A stretch of DNA of 64,000 bases from Bradyrhizobium sp. CCBAU 051011 (GCF_009930815.1 NZ_CP022222.1:7730501-7794500); one strand, 5' to 3'; shown: positions 16,489 through 26,446, counted from the first letter of the stretch. Numbers and translations: made by a program. The notes: a model not told the origin generated them from the letters alone.

Positions 16489-17454
16489 TCAGAGCCATCG
16501 AGCGCGTTTGAAACGCAGGTAAAGCACCGTGCAAAGCAGGGCAATAGTGCCAATGACGACAAAATAGCCGTACTGGGTCTTCAACTCGGGCATATTCTCA
16601 AAGTTCATGCCGTAAATCCCGGCGATCGCGGTGGGGACGGCCAGTATCGCGGCCCAAGCGGCCAACTGCCGCGTGATGACGCCCTGACGCTGCTGCTCCA
16701 GGAGATTGCTCACCTCGAAGACCGAAGTCAGAACGTCTCGCAAGGCGTTCACCATCGCATCGACGCGTCGCACATGATCCAGGACGTCCTGGAAATATGG
16801 ACGGGCGTTGGCGTCGAGACATGGTGTATCAAGATGTACGAGCCGGCCGCAGACCTCCGTCATGGGGCCGATGATCCGCTTAAAACGGATCAGCTCCTGG
16901 CGCAGCCCGAAAATTCGCTTGATCTCTGCGCGGCTGAGGAAGCTGTCGAGAGCGCTTTGCTCCATGACCAGCACGCGTTCCTCGATCGTTTCGACGACGG
17001 GAAGATAGCCATCAACGATGAAGTCGAGGATGGCGTGGAGAACATAGTCCGGGCCCTGGCCCAGCAGGCTGGGCGCGGCTTCGAGTTGCGCGCGGAGGTC
17101 GCTATGCGCCCGTGCCGAGCCATGCCGAACCGAAATGATGAAATTCGTCCCGGCAAAAATTGCGGTTTCGCCGTAGGCGATGTGATCGTGCTCGAGATGA
17201 GCGGTGCGCGTCATTACGAACAGTTGTTCGCCATATACATCAACCTTCGGCATTTGATTCGCTTTGAGTGCATCCTCGATCGCAAGAGGATGAAGCCCGT
17301 AGTTTTTCTCAAGTTGCTCAAGCTCTCGTTTCGAAGGCTCGAATAGTCCGATCCAGACGAACTCGGACTTGCCCTTGCAATCGATGGGTTCGTCCAATGA
17401 AACGGCTCTTAGTTTCTTGCCATTACGATAGAGGTGGGCTGCCACGACGCTCAC
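16489..17454 (-). CDS. corA: CorA-family magnesium/cobalt transporter
   Basis: 321 residues. The long cytoplasmic helical domain is followed by two C-terminal membrane helices (about 262-280 and 296-314) with the selectivity motif YGMNFENMP between them. The GTG at 17454 is preferred because GGAAAG lies five bases upstream and the family N-terminus VVAAHLYRNGK starts there. It imports Mg2+ or Co2+ as a pentamer in the inner membrane. A second, damaged CorA-type gene lies directly upstream on the same strand, suggesting an old tandem arrangement. Confidence 0.93.
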   Translation of the reverse strand: MSVVAAHLYRNGKKLRAVSLDEPIDCKGKSEFVWIGLFEPSKRELEQLEKNYGLHPLAIEDALKANQMPKVDVYGEQLFVMTRTAHLEHDHIAYGETAIFAGTNFIISVRHGSARAHSDLRAQLEAAPSLLGQGPDYVLHAILDFIVDGYLPVVETIEERVLVMEQSALDSFLSRAEIKRIFGLRQELIRFKRIIGPMTEVCGRLVHLDTPCLDANARPYFQDVLDHVRRVDAMVNALRDVLTSVFEVSNLLEQQRQGVITRQLAAWAAILAVPTAIAGIYGMNFENMPELKTQYGYFVVIGTIALLCTVLYLRFKRARWL

Positions 17455-17485
17455 AATGCGCTTTCCTCCGAACTTATTGAGCCTT

Positions 17486-17515
17486 GTAGCGTGGGCAAAG
17501 CGAAGCGTGCCCACC
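17486..17515. repeat. Half copy of GTAGGGTGGGCAAAGCG palindrome
   Basis: GTAGCGTGGGCAAAGCGAAG plus CGTGCCCACC between the two CorA genes. Only one arm is present, itself a hairpin (GTGGGCA...TGCCCAC). Confidence 0.6.
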
Positions 17516-17536
17516 GTTAACACCGCGAATGCACGG

Positions 17537-18516
17537 CTACAGCGCCTTGGTCCGCCTCAGCAGCCACCAGGTCAGTGCTCCCGCGGCGATCACCAGCAGA
17601 AGCGCATACCAGGTACCGCCATCGCCGGTCTGGAACGGCATGTCCTTGGTGTTCATGCCGAAGAAGCCGGTGACCAGCGTCGAGGGCAGCATGCATGCGG
17701 TCAGGACCGACAGCGTGAACAGGCGGCGGTTGGTGATCGCCGTCATGCGGCCGGCGATTTCGTCCTGCAGCAGCCGCGCGCGCTCATAGATCGCGCTGAA
17801 CTCGTAGTCGAGCGCGTCGAACTTCTGCGCAAGCTTGCGCATCGCCGACAGCAGGGTTTCGGATTCGACGTCCTCGCGTGTCTCCAGGCGATGAAACAGC
17901 GCACGGATCTGCGACAACTGCCGCCGCGTGCGGATCGCCTGCAAACGCACGCGGCCGAGCCGCAATCGCTCATCGTCGATCTCGTCGTGCAGCACATGAT
18001 TCTCGACGATATCGAGCTCGTCGCCGAGGCCCGCCGAATAGCGTCCGATCACATCGGCGAACTGGTCGACGATCGCATCGAACAGCGACACCGGGGTGGG
18101 AAACTTGCGGCCGCTATCGAGCGCACGCCGTGTCAGCTCGATCGCGCGCAGCGGCTTGCGCGGGCGGTGATCATCAGCTTTGACGAGATCGCAAAGTGCA
18201 CCCGCAGGAGATCGTCGCCCTCCTGCATGAACTCCTGATGCAGGTCGGGCAATACGCCGGCAATCTCCTCGTCGAAGATATCGAGGCGGATATGCTCGTC
18301 GGCATCGAGCAAGGTCTCGCGCGCGACATCGGACAGCGGCGCACTGGCGAGCCAGTCGTGGCAGCGACGGTTGGACAGATTGAAATGCAGCCACAGCCAG
18401 CCGTGCGGATTGGCGAGTTCCGCATCGAGGTTGGCGACGTCGAGCTTCGTCGCGGAGCCATCGCTCGCGAAGCGATAGGCGGAGATGATGCCGATGTCGG
18501 CGAGAGGCTGGTCCAT
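17537..18516 (-). pseudogene. ZntB/CorA-like transporter with a one-base frameshift
   Basis: The N-terminal 119 codons read MDQPLADIGIISAYRF ... GDDLLRVHFAISSKLMITAR, then run to a stop. Restoring one base near 18159-18163 (GCCCGC to GCCCGCC) gives ITARRKPLRAIELTRR and the rest of a CorA-type protein, with helical linker, two membrane helices and the pore motif FFGMNTKDMPF. The corrected protein would be 326 residues, a normal length. The break is either a recent mutation or a base-calling error; the rest of the gene is undamaged. Confidence 0.82.
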
Positions 18517-18633
18517 CTGCTAACCCGTTGCTGGTGCGAAGCAGGCAATGCGTCAACGCAGTGGCAAGCTGATGGCGACTACACCCCATCGAAGCTCTGG
18601 AGACAAGCTTTTGATTCAATTGGGTAATGAATC

Positions 18634-18723
18634 GTAGAGGTGGGCAAAGCGAAGCGTGACCACCATTCGCGCGCGGAGTGTTGGATGGTGGGCACGACGC
18701 AAGTGCGCCTTTGCCCACCTTAC
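18634..18723. repeat. Full GTGGGCAAAGCG-type inverted repeat
   Basis: Arm one, GTAGAGGTGGGCAAAGCGAA and on to ACCACC (18634-18664), faces arm two, GGTGGGCACGACGCAAGTGC through CCACCTTAC (18687-18723). It lies just after the stop of the indolepyruvate oxidoreductase gene, where it could serve as a transcript-end hairpin. Confidence 0.65.
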
Positions 18724-18729
18724 GGATCC

Positions 18730-21700
18730 CTACTCCGCCGCGATCTGGCGCGGCGCGGGAGGCGGGTTGGCGAGGTCGGCGGCGAGTTGCGCGTGGCGCG
18801 CTTTCGCGTCCTGGACCGCCTTCTCCTTGACCGGGCCGTAGCCGCGGATGCGGTCGGGCAAGGACAGGAGCTCGACGGCGGTGTCGTGGGTCACCGGCGA
18901 CAATAGGCCGAGTACCGTTTCGACATCCTTCTCGTAGGCTGCGATCAATTCACGCTCGAGCTTGCGGTCAGCCGAGTAGCCGAAGATATCGAACGGCGTG
19001 CCGCGCAGGAAGCGCAGTTTTGCCAGCGTCCGGAACACCGGCATCATCCAGGCGCCGAACGCGCGCTTCTTCGGGCGGCCGAGCGCATCCTTGCCGCCGC
19101 CGAGGATGGGCGGCGCGAGATTGAAGTTGAACTTGAACTCGCCCTCGAACTGGTCGCGGAGCTGCTTTTCGAAGCGTCCGTCGGTGAACAGCCGCGCGAC
19201 TTCGTACTCGTCCTTGTAGGCGAGCAGTTTCGCGTAGTTGATCGCGACCGCCCGCGGCAGCGCGTCGCCATAGCCGCCGTCGGTCGCCGCATCGCGCACC
19301 CGTTTCACCAGAGCCCGATAGCGCTCGGCGAGCGCGGCATTTTGGTATTCGGCGAGGTGCGCGCTGCGGTGAGCGATGACCTCGTCCAGCGTCATCGCAT
19401 CGAGCGTCTTCGCGGCCACCGGCTCATCCTGGCCCTTCATCATCGCCTCAAGCCGCGCCGGATCGGCGGCGGCCAGACGGCCGAGTTGGAAGGCCTGCGT
19501 ATTCATCTTGATCGAGACGCCGTTGACCTCGATCGCCTGCAGGATAGCCTTTGCCGACAGCGGCAGCAGGCCCTTCTGATAGGCATAGCCCAGCATCATG
19601 ATGTTGGTGGCGATGGAATCACCGAGCAGCGTTTCGGCCGGCTTGGTGAAATCGTAGAACGACGAATCCTTGCGCAGCTCGGTCTCCAGCACGTGGTTGA
19701 CCTTGCGGCTCTGGAAATTGAAGTCGCGATTGAGGATGAAGTCGGCGGTCGGAATGACGTGGGTGTTGATGACGCCGACGGTGCGGCTGGCTTCGCAAAG
19801 CGTAATCGTGTCCTTGGCGGCGGCGACCACCTCGTCGGCGGCCATCACGAGATCGGCGGTGCCGGTGACGATGCGCGAACAGGTGACGTCGGCGGTATGC
19901 TCGGAAAGGCGAACGTGGCTCAGCACCGCCCCGCCCTTTTGCGCCAGGCCGGACATGTCGAGGATCATGCTGGCCTTGCCCTCGATATGCGCGGCCATGC
20001 CGAGCAGCGCGCCGATGGTCAAGACGCCGGTGCCGCCGACGCCGCCGACCGCGATGTTGTAGGGCCGCTGCAGCGACGGGAATGACGCCGGCTCGGGCAG
20101 ATCGCCGATATCACCGAGGCCTGCACCATCAAGGCTTGCCGGCGCGCGGCGGCGCGGCTTGCCGCCGTCGATGGTGACGAAGGACGGGCAAAAGCCCTTG
20201 AGGCAGGAATAGTCCTTGTTACAGGTCGACTGGTTGATGGTGCGCTTGCGACCCATCTCGGTTTCCAGCGGCTCGACCGAGATACAGTTCGACTGCACCG
20301 AGCAATCGCCGCAGCCTTCACATACGGCCGGATTGATCATGACGCGGCGCGCCGGGTCTTCCATCAGCCCACGCTTGCGGCGGCGGCGCTTTTCGGCGGC
20401 GCAGGTTTGCACGAAGACGATGGCCGAGGTACCCTTCAGCGTGCGACAGGTTCTCTGGACCGAGTCGAGTTCGTCGCGATGCGCAACCTTGACGCCGGGC
20501 GCAATGTCGGACGCCGGATAGGCACCTGGATTTTCTGAGACCAGATAGATATTGCGGATGCCTTCGGCGTGAAGCTGGAAGGTGATCTGCTGCGGCGACA
20601 ATTCGCCGTCGACATGCTGGCCGCCGGTCATTGCGGTCGCGTCGTTATAGAGGATCTTGTAGGTGATGTTGGCGCCCGAGGCGATCGCCTGCCGGATCGC
20701 GAGGCTGCCGGAGTGGAAATAGGTGCCGTCGCCGAGATTGGCGAAGACATGCTCTTCCTTGGTGAAGGGGGCGACGCCAACCCACGGCACGCCCTCGCCT
20801 CCCATATGGGTGTAGGTCTCGGTGTTGCGGTCCATCCACAGCGCCATGAAGTGGCAGCCGATGCCGGCGAAGGCGCGGCTGCCCTCGGGCACCTTGGTCG
20901 ACGAGTTGTGCGGGCAGCCCGAACAGAAATACGGCGTCCGGGTGACGGGAGCGACCGCCTGCATCTGGGTCGCCTGTCGGCCATTGAACCAGTCGGCCTT
21001 GGCGCGGAGCATCGCGGCGATTTCGGGGTTGAGGTTAAGTCGAAGCAGGCGCTCGGTAAGCGAGCTCGCAAGAGAGGCTACGCTAAGCTCGGCGGCGAAG
21101 GTGAGGAACCGCTTGTCGTGGTCGTCCATCTTGCCGATGATGCGCGGACGGACGTCGTCGCGCCAGTTGAACAGCTCCTGCTTGACCTGGTTCTCGACGA
21201 TCTCGCGGCGCTCCTCGACGATGAAGATTTCCTCGAGGCCGACGGCGAAATTGCGGACACCTTCCGGCTCCAGCGGCCAGGGCATGCCGATCTTGTAAAG
21301 CCGCAAGCCGATCTTGGCGGCGACCTCCTCGGTGATCCCCAACTCGCGCAGCGCCTGACGGATGTCCTCGTAGCTCTTGCCCGACGCCATGATGCCGTAA
21401 CGGGCATTCGGCGAATCCATGGTGATGCGGTTGATCTTGTTGGCGCGCGCAAAGGCGATCGCCGCATAACCCTTGTAGTCCTGCAAACGCAGGTCCTGCG
21501 CATAGCGGTCGTCGGGCCAGCGCAGATTGAGACCGCCCGGCGGCATCTCGAAATCGGTCGGGATCGCAAACGGCGTCATCTCGTCGGTGAGATCGATCTC
21601 GGCGGTGGTTTCCACCGTCTCGGTGATCACCTTCATGCCGACCCAGCAGCCGGAGTAGCGCGACATCGCGATACCCAAGAGGCCCATCTCGATCATTTCA

Positions 21701-22236
21701 TGGATGCTGGAGGGATAGAGATACGGCATCAGCGCGGAGATGAAGGCGTGGTCGGACTGATGCGGCACGGTCGAGGATTTCGCGCCATGGTCGTCGCCGG
21801 CGAGGACGAGCACGCCGCCGTTTTTGGCTGAACCGGCCGTATTGCCATGCCGGAACACGTCGCCGCAGCGGTCGACGCCGGGGCCCTTGCCGTACCAGAT
21901 GCCGACCACGCCGTCATATTTGGCGCCGGGCGAGAGATTGAGCTGCTGCGAGCCCCAGATCGCTGTGGCCGCAAGGTCCTCGTTCACGCCGGGCTGGAAC
22001 TTGATGTTGTACTGGTCGAGATGTTTGCGGGCCGCGAAGAGCTGCTGGTCGTAGCCGCCGAGCGGCGAGCCGCGGTAGCCGGAAATGAAGCCTGCGGTGT
22101 TGAGGCCCGCGGCGCGGTCGCGGCGGATCTGCGCCATCGGCAGGCGGACCAGCGCCTGGATGCCGGTCAGGAAAATGTGGCCGGTGCCTTGCGTATATTT
22201 CTGGTCGAGACTGATCGGACCTTGGTTGATTCCCAT
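18730..22236 (-). CDS. Indolepyruvate ferredoxin oxidoreductase, fused alpha-beta-gamma
   Basis: 1168 residues in one chain. The N-terminal pyrimidine-binding part has GFISGYRGSPLGGYDQQL; the TPP-binding region contains CSGCPHNSSTKVPEGS and the GDGTYFHSG stretch; a 4Fe-4S site reads CEGCGDCSVQSNC; the C-terminal gamma part begins VGGVGGTGVLTIGALL. The enzyme decarboxylates aryl 2-oxo acids from aromatic amino acids to acyl-CoA, reducing ferredoxin. Fusion of the subunits is characteristic of alpha/beta-proteobacteria. The gene is monocistronic here; a downstream palindrome probably ends the transcript. Confidence 0.95.
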   Translation of the reverse strand: MGINQGPISLDQKYTQGTGHIFLTGIQALVRLPMAQIRRDRAAGLNTAGFISGYRGSPLGGYDQQLFAARKHLDQYNIKFQPGVNEDLAATAIWGSQQLNLSPGAKYDGVVGIWYGKGPGVDRCGDVFRHGNTAGSAKNGGVLVLAGDDHGAKSSTVPHQSDHAFISALMPYLYPSSIHEMIEMGLLGIAMSRYSGCWVGMKVITETVETTAEIDLTDEMTPFAIPTDFEMPPGGLNLRWPDDRYAQDLRLQDYKGYAAIAFARANKINRITMDSPNARYGIMASGKSYEDIRQALRELGITEEVAAKIGLRLYKIGMPWPLEPEGVRNFAVGLEEIFIVEERREIVENQVKQELFNWRDDVRPRIIGKMDDHDKRFLTFAAELSVASLASSLTERLLRLNLNPEIAAMLRAKADWFNGRQATQMQAVAPVTRTPYFCSGCPHNSSTKVPEGSRAFAGIGCHFMALWMDRNTETYTHMGGEGVPWVGVAPFTKEEHVFANLGDGTYFHSGSLAIRQAIASGANITYKILYNDATAMTGGQHVDGELSPQQITFQLHAEGIRNIYLVSENPGAYPASDIAPGVKVAHRDELDSVQRTCRTLKGTSAIVFVQTCAAEKRRRRKRGLMEDPARRVMINPAVCEGCGDCSVQSNCISVEPLETEMGRKRTINQSTCNKDYSCLKGFCPSFVTIDGGKPRRRAPASLDGAGLGDIGDLPEPASFPSLQRPYNIAVGGVGGTGVLTIGALLGMAAHIEGKASMILDMSGLAQKGGAVLSHVRLSEHTADVTCSRIVTGTADLVMAADEVVAAAKDTITLCEASRTVGVINTHVIPTADFILNRDFNFQSRKVNHVLETELRKDSSFYDFTKPAETLLGDSIATNIMMLGYAYQKGLLPLSAKAILQAIEVNGVSIKMNTQAFQLGRLAAADPARLEAMMKGQDEPVAAKTLDAMTLDEVIAHRSAHLAEYQNAALAERYRALVKRVRDAATDGGYGDALPRAVAINYAKLLAYKDEYEVARLFTDGRFEKQLRDQFEGEFKFNFNLAPPILGGGKDALGRPKKRAFGAWMMPVFRTLAKLRFLRGTPFDIFGYSADRKLERELIAAYEKDVETVLGLLSPVTHDTAVELLSLPDRIRGYGPVKEKAVQDAKARHAQLAADLANPPPAPRQIAAE

Positions 22237-22503
22237 TGCAGCCCTCTTTGCCAGCCGGTGGAGCCTTGTTTCGGAACGACTGTTTTTAGCTAGTCATCTG
22301 ATCTCATTAGAACCAGTCTATGTCGGATTATTCCGTGGGCGCAGCACAAATCTCGCCCCGCAGGCCGCCGTTTCAAAGATCGCAATTTCGTGCCGGGAAT
22401 AACGCCAGCGCTTTTCGGTTTGTGTCGTCCGGAAGCCCCGGCGCGAAATGGCATGACGCCCCACCTCTGTCCGCTTTCGCGCTATAACGCCCGAGGAGGC
22501 CAG

Positions 22504-23748
22504 ATGGTGCAGGGACGACGTCGGATCATGCGGGCGATTCTCGCTGCCATGCTGTTGTGCACTGCGCTCGCGGGCGGCGACGTCCATGCCCAGTCCAAGG
22601 TCGAGCCGACGGCTGAAGACATCGCGCGCGGCAAGGCGCTGACCGAGGCCGGCGACTGCGCAAGCTGCCATACCGCCGATCGCACAAAACCGTTCGCCGG
22701 AGGAAAACGGATCGATACGCCGTTCGGCGGCATCTATTCGCCGAACCTGACGCCGGATCGAGAGACCGGCTTGGGGGCGTGGAACGATGACGATTTCTAC
22801 CGCGCGTTACGGTTCGGCGTTGCGCGCGACGGCTCGCGCTATTACCCGGCGTTCCCCTACCCGAACTTCACCAGGCTGACGCGCCAGGACATTGTTGCGA
22901 TCCGCGCCTATCTGGCGACGCTGACGCCGGTGCGCAGCGAGCCCCGCGCGCCGGACTTGCGCTTTCCGTTCAACTACCGCTTCGTCATGCGCGGCTGGAA
23001 CTGGCTGTTCTTCAAGCCCGGCATCCTGATGCCCGATCAGCAGAAGAGCGCGGAATGGAATCGCGGCCGCTATCTGGTCGAGGGCGTCGCTCATTGCGGC
23101 GCCTGCCATACGCCAAAGAACATCTTTGGCGCGGACAAGCGTGACCAGGCCTATGGCGGCGGGCGCGTGGCGGGCATGTTCGCGCCGCGGCTCGATGCTG
23201 CCGAGCGCAGCGGCCTGAAGTCGTGGAGCGTGGAAGATATCACCGAGTATCTGCAGAGCGGCCGCAACGCCAAAAGCCATGCCGGCGAGCTGATGTCGGA
23301 GGTCGTGGTCAACTCGACCTCGAAGCTGAGCGATGCGGATGTCCGCGCGATCGCGGTTTACCTGAAAGATCTGCCGGCCGGCGCGCCGGAGCCGAAGGTC
23401 ATCCCGCCCTCGCCTTCGCAAATGGCTGCGGGCGAAAAGCTCTACAACGGCGCCTGCATCGCCTGCCACGAGGAGGACGGATCGGGCGCGCCGCGGATCT
23501 ACCCGCCGCTGCCCGGCAACGCCAATTTGCAGTCCGCCGACGCCTTGAGCACGCTGCGTATCATCCTCGACGGCGCCGAGACCGTGACGACGCCCCGCGC
23601 GCCTAACAAGGGATCGATGCCGGCCTATGCCGCGAAGATGACGGATCAGGAGATTGCCAGCGTGACCAACTACATCCGCAATGCCTGGGGCAATGCGGCG
23701 CCGCTGGTGACGGCGGACCAGGTCGCGAAAGCGCGGCGGCCCAAGTAG
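22504..23748 (+). CDS. Triheme cytochrome c (dehydrogenase-type cytochrome subunit)
   Basis: 414 residues with a signal peptide ending at VHAQ (27-30). Three haem motifs are present: CASCH 52-56, CGACH 198-202 and CIACH 318-322. The three-domain layout matches the cytochrome c subunit of membrane-bound alcohol, gluconate or aldehyde dehydrogenases of acetic acid bacteria. No flavin- or PQQ-dependent catalytic subunit is next to it, so its electron donor must be encoded elsewhere. The ATG at 22504 follows GAGGAGG closely; an upstream in-frame ATG would spoil the signal peptide. Confidence 0.92.
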   Translation: MVQGRRRIMRAILAAMLLCTALAGGDVHAQSKVEPTAEDIARGKALTEAGDCASCHTADRTKPFAGGKRIDTPFGGIYSPNLTPDRETGLGAWNDDDFYRALRFGVARDGSRYYPAFPYPNFTRLTRQDIVAIRAYLATLTPVRSEPRAPDLRFPFNYRFVMRGWNWLFFKPGILMPDQQKSAEWNRGRYLVEGVAHCGACHTPKNIFGADKRDQAYGGGRVAGMFAPRLDAAERSGLKSWSVEDITEYLQSGRNAKSHAGELMSEVVVNSTSKLSDADVRAIAVYLKDLPAGAPEPKVIPPSPSQMAAGEKLYNGACIACHEEDGSGAPRIYPPLPGNANLQSADALSTLRIILDGAETVTTPRAPNKGSMPAYAAKMTDQEIASVTNYIRNAWGNAAPLVTADQVAKARRPK

Positions 23749-23752
23749 CAGC

Positions 23753-24394
23753 TCACCGCTGCTCCCCATTGAACACGAATTTCGGCATTTCCCATTTGTA
23801 GCGGATGGCGAGCAGACGCAGCGTCAGACCGAGCACGAATGTCAGCGCCGTCCAGAGCGGGGGATTGAGGTTGAGTCCGAAGGCGGTGGCGTAGAACAGT
23901 CCGGTCACGACGGAGACGCTGGCGTAGAGTTCGGCTCGAAACAACAGCGGCACGTCGTTGCAGAGAATGTCGCGCAGCACGCCGCCGGCGCAGCCCGTGA
24001 TCATGCCGGACACGATCACGATCGGCAGCGAAGCGTTCATCTGCCAGGCGACATCGCAGCCCGCCATCGTGAAGACCACGAGCCCGATCGCATCGAGCAC
24101 CAGGAACGCCGCATTGAGCCGATGCACCTGCCGCGCGATCAGGATGGTCCCGAAGGCCGCGATCCCGGTCAGCGCCAGGTAAGACGGGTTCTGCACCCAG
24201 ACCAGCGGATATTGCCCGAGCAGCACATCGCGGATGGTGCCGCCGCCAAGTGCGGTAATACAGCCGAGCATGCATACGCCGGCCCAGTCCATGCTACGCC
24301 TACCCGCCGCGAGTGCTGCGGTCATCGCCTGCGCGGTCAACGCGACGTAAGTCAACAGATGCAGAACGGTATCGCCGGGCGGCAGGCTCCACAT
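23753..24394 (-). CDS. TRIC/UPF0126 family membrane protein (YicG-like)
   Basis: 213 residues and seven hydrophobic segments arranged as two repeats. Each repeat has the glycine signature of the family: GGGTIRDVLLG in the first and GGVLRDILCNDVPLL in the second. Bacterial TRIC-type proteins form trimeric monovalent cation channels. ATG 24394 is preferred over GTG 24406 because GAGG lies six bases before it. It is convergent with the cytochrome gene (four bases apart), so no shared role is implied. Confidence 0.88.
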   Translation of the reverse strand: MWSLPPGDTVLHLLTYVALTAQAMTAALAAGRRSMDWAGVCMLGCITALGGGTIRDVLLGQYPLVWVQNPSYLALTGIAAFGTILIARQVHRLNAAFLVLDAIGLVVFTMAGCDVAWQMNASLPIVIVSGMITGCAGGVLRDILCNDVPLLFRAELYASVSVVTGLFYATAFGLNLNPPLWTALTFVLGLTLRLLAIRYKWEMPKFVFNGEQR

Positions 24395-24527
24395 GGCAAA
24401 CCTCACGTTCGGAACCTGAGGGAATCAGCGGTTCCAACATTACAGGGTTGCAACTTGGCGCGGAACATCCGGTCCTGCCAGCCATTGTCTTTCCGCTTAG
24501 CTGGGATGCTAACGGAGGAACTCATTC

Positions 24528-24932
24528 ATGCAACCCAATCCAAACGATCCCTACCGCGCCGGCCTGAGCGATGAAGAAATCCGCCGTCAGGCCCGCTTCA
24601 ACAGCCTCGACAATGAGTTGCAGCCTGACCCCGCGCTGGCCGAGGGTTCGCCCAGCGGCGCCAAGGTCGCGATGTTTGCGGTCGCGATCGCAGTCGTGCT
24701 CGGCGCGTTGTTCTATGGCCTGAACAACACCACCGTGAACCAGGCCGGCACTACGCCGCCCAATCAAACCGCGCAGACGCAACCGGCCAACCCCGCAGCG
24801 CCTCCAGGCATGCGTGACGTAACGCCGAAGGCGAACACCGAGCCGGGAACCACCACCGGCGCCGCGACCACTCGCCCGACACCGCCGTCGCAGAACCCGA
24901 CGGGTACGGAAGTCGATCGCGCCAAGCAGTAA
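24528..24932 (+). CDS. Small membrane-anchored protein of unknown function
   Basis: 134 residues. The N-terminal cytoplasmic part (MQPNPNDPYRAGLSDEEIRR) precedes one membrane helix (about 46-64, VAMFAVAIAVVLGALFYGL). A long Thr/Pro/Asn-rich tail follows, probably periplasmic and unstructured. GGAGGAAC precedes the ATG, and a strong terminator follows the stop. Similar short tail-anchored proteins occur widely in Bradyrhizobium; no function is known to me. Confidence 0.75.
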   Translation: MQPNPNDPYRAGLSDEEIRRQARFNSLDNELQPDPALAEGSPSGAKVAMFAVAIAVVLGALFYGLNNTTVNQAGTTPPNQTAQTQPANPAAPPGMRDVTPKANTEPGTTTGAATTRPTPPSQNPTGTEVDRAKQ

Positions 24933-24953
24933 CGGGTGACGATTTGAACAACG

Positions 24954-24985
24954 AGCAGCGGGCCAAAAGCCCGCTGCTTTTTTTT
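24954..24985 (+). terminator. Intrinsic terminator after the 24528-24932 gene
   Basis: Perfect ten-base stem AGCAGCGGGC/GCCCGCTGCT with a CAAAA-type loop, followed by eight T. It starts 22 bases after the stop codon. Confidence 0.9.
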
Positions 24986-25103
24986 GCGTCAAGGCGAAGT
25001 GCCGAGATGTCAACCATGCACACTGAACATGCGAACCGCCAAACCTGACCTCGCTGCTTGCGCACGAGGCCTTTCAGCTTTGAAGCATGCCTCTATCTTC
25101 ATT

Positions 25104-25856
25104 ATGGAAATTAACGTGGCACAGAATATCTACGACAATCCCGATTTCTTCGCTGCCTACAGCCAATTGCCTCGCCAGGTGCATGGGCTGGACGGAGCGC
25201 CCGAATGGCCAGCAGTCCAGGCCATGCTGCCGGCGCTGACCGGCAAGCGCGTCGCCGACCTGGGCTGCGGCTTCGGCTGGACCTCGCGCTGGATGCGCGC
25301 GCAGGGCGCGGTCTCGGTGCTTGGCCTCGATCTGTCGCAGAACATGATCGCACGCGCCAAGGCCGATACCACGGACCCCACCATTGAATATCTGCTCGCC
25401 GACCTCGAGACGCTGGAACTGCCGGAAGCGGCTTTCGAACTCGTCTACAGCGCCCTGACCTTTCACTATGTCGAGGATTTTCCGCGCCTTGCGCGCATGA
25501 TGCACAAGGCGCTGGTGCCCGGCGGAGATCTGGTATTCACGATCGAGCATCCGATCTTCATGGCTGCGGCGCATCCGCATTGGATGGCCGATGAAGACGA
25601 CCGCAAGACTTGGCCAGTCAACCGCTACTCGGTCGAGGGCGAGCGACGCACGGACTGGTTCGCCAAGGGCGTGGTGAAGTACCACCGGACCCTCGGCACG
25701 ACGCTCAACGCGCTGATTGATGCGGGCTTCCAGTTACGCCGGGTCAAGGAATTCGCCCCGACGCGCGAACAGATCGAGCGCGCGCCCGAACTGGCCGAAG
25801 AGCTGGAGCGACCGATGATGCTCCTGGTCTCGGCACGAAAGCCAGAAAGGCGTTAA
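25104..25856 (+). CDS. Class I SAM-dependent methyltransferase
   Basis: About 250 residues. SAM-binding motif I reads VADLGCGFGWTSRWMR near 50-65, followed by the acidic LGLDLSQNM of motif II and YLLADLETLELPE. The C-terminal half contains TIEHPIFMAAAHPHW. GTG at 25116 (MAQNIYDNPDFF...) may be the true start, because GGAAA precedes it. The methylated molecule is unknown. Confidence 0.87.
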   Translation: MEINVAQNIYDNPDFFAAYSQLPRQVHGLDGAPEWPAVQAMLPALTGKRVADLGCGFGWTSRWMRAQGAVSVLGLDLSQNMIARAKADTTDPTIEYLLADLETLELPEAAFELVYSALTFHYVEDFPRLARMMHKALVPGGDLVFTIEHPIFMAAAHPHWMADEDDRKTWPVNRYSVEGERRTDWFAKGVVKYHRTLGTTLNALIDAGFQLRRVKEFAPTREQIERAPELAEELERPMMLLVSARKPERR

Positions 25857-26008
25857 GAGACCGCTTGAAAACGGGGTGGCGGTTCAGGCCGTCCATGATT
25901 CAAACTTCTGATGTGGACAGCAGCGAATCGGACCCGGAGGGCCGCCGGGCGTTGGGGGCACCTCAAGCGTCCGTGTTAGGACTAGGCGACACCTTGGAGA
26001 TTGGAAAC

Positions 26009-26446
26009 ATGGCGCTCAAGCGGATGGACAACGTAGGAATCGTCGTCGAAGACCTCGGAGGGACGATTGAATTCTTTCGCGAACTCGGCCTCGAGCTCGA
26101 AGGGCGGGCCACGATCGAAGGAGAATGGGCCGGACGTGTCACTGGACTGGGCGATCAGCATGTCGAGATTGCCATGATGCGCACACCGGACGGCCATAGC
26201 CGGCTCGAGCTCTCCCGCTTCCTCAGGCCGCCTGTCGTCGCAGATCACCGGAACGCCCCGGTCAACGCACTAGGCTACCTCCGCATCATGTTCGCCGTGG
26301 ACGACATCGACGAGACGCTTGAAAGGCTCCGCACGCGCGGCGCGCAGCTCGTAGGCGAAATAGTCCAGTATAAAGACGCGTATCGGCTGTGCTACATCCG
26401 TGGGCCTGAAGGGCTTCTCATCGGACTCGCCCAAGAACTCAGCTGA
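26009..26446 (+). CDS. VOC superfamily protein
   Basis: 145 residues with two beta-alpha-beta modules. Module one starts MDNVGIVVEDLGGTIEFFRE and module two has YLRIMFAVDDIDETLERL and ends CYIRGPEGLLIGLAQEL. Residues suited to metal binding are His157-equivalent (QHVEIA) and Glu in the first half, but the final Glu of glyoxalase I is replaced by Gly-Leu, so it may be a binding protein. An IS5 remnant begins immediately after it. Confidence 0.82.
   Translation: MALKRMDNVGIVVEDLGGTIEFFRELGLELEGRATIEGEWAGRVTGLGDQHVEIAMMRTPDGHSRLELSRFLRPPVVADHRNAPVNALGYLRIMFAVDDIDETLERLRTRGAQLVGEIVQYKDAYRLCYIRGPEGLLIGLAQELS

Noticed and set aside
20569..21831. 420-codon plus-strand frame
   Set aside because: Antisense to the indolepyruvate ferredoxin oxidoreductase core.
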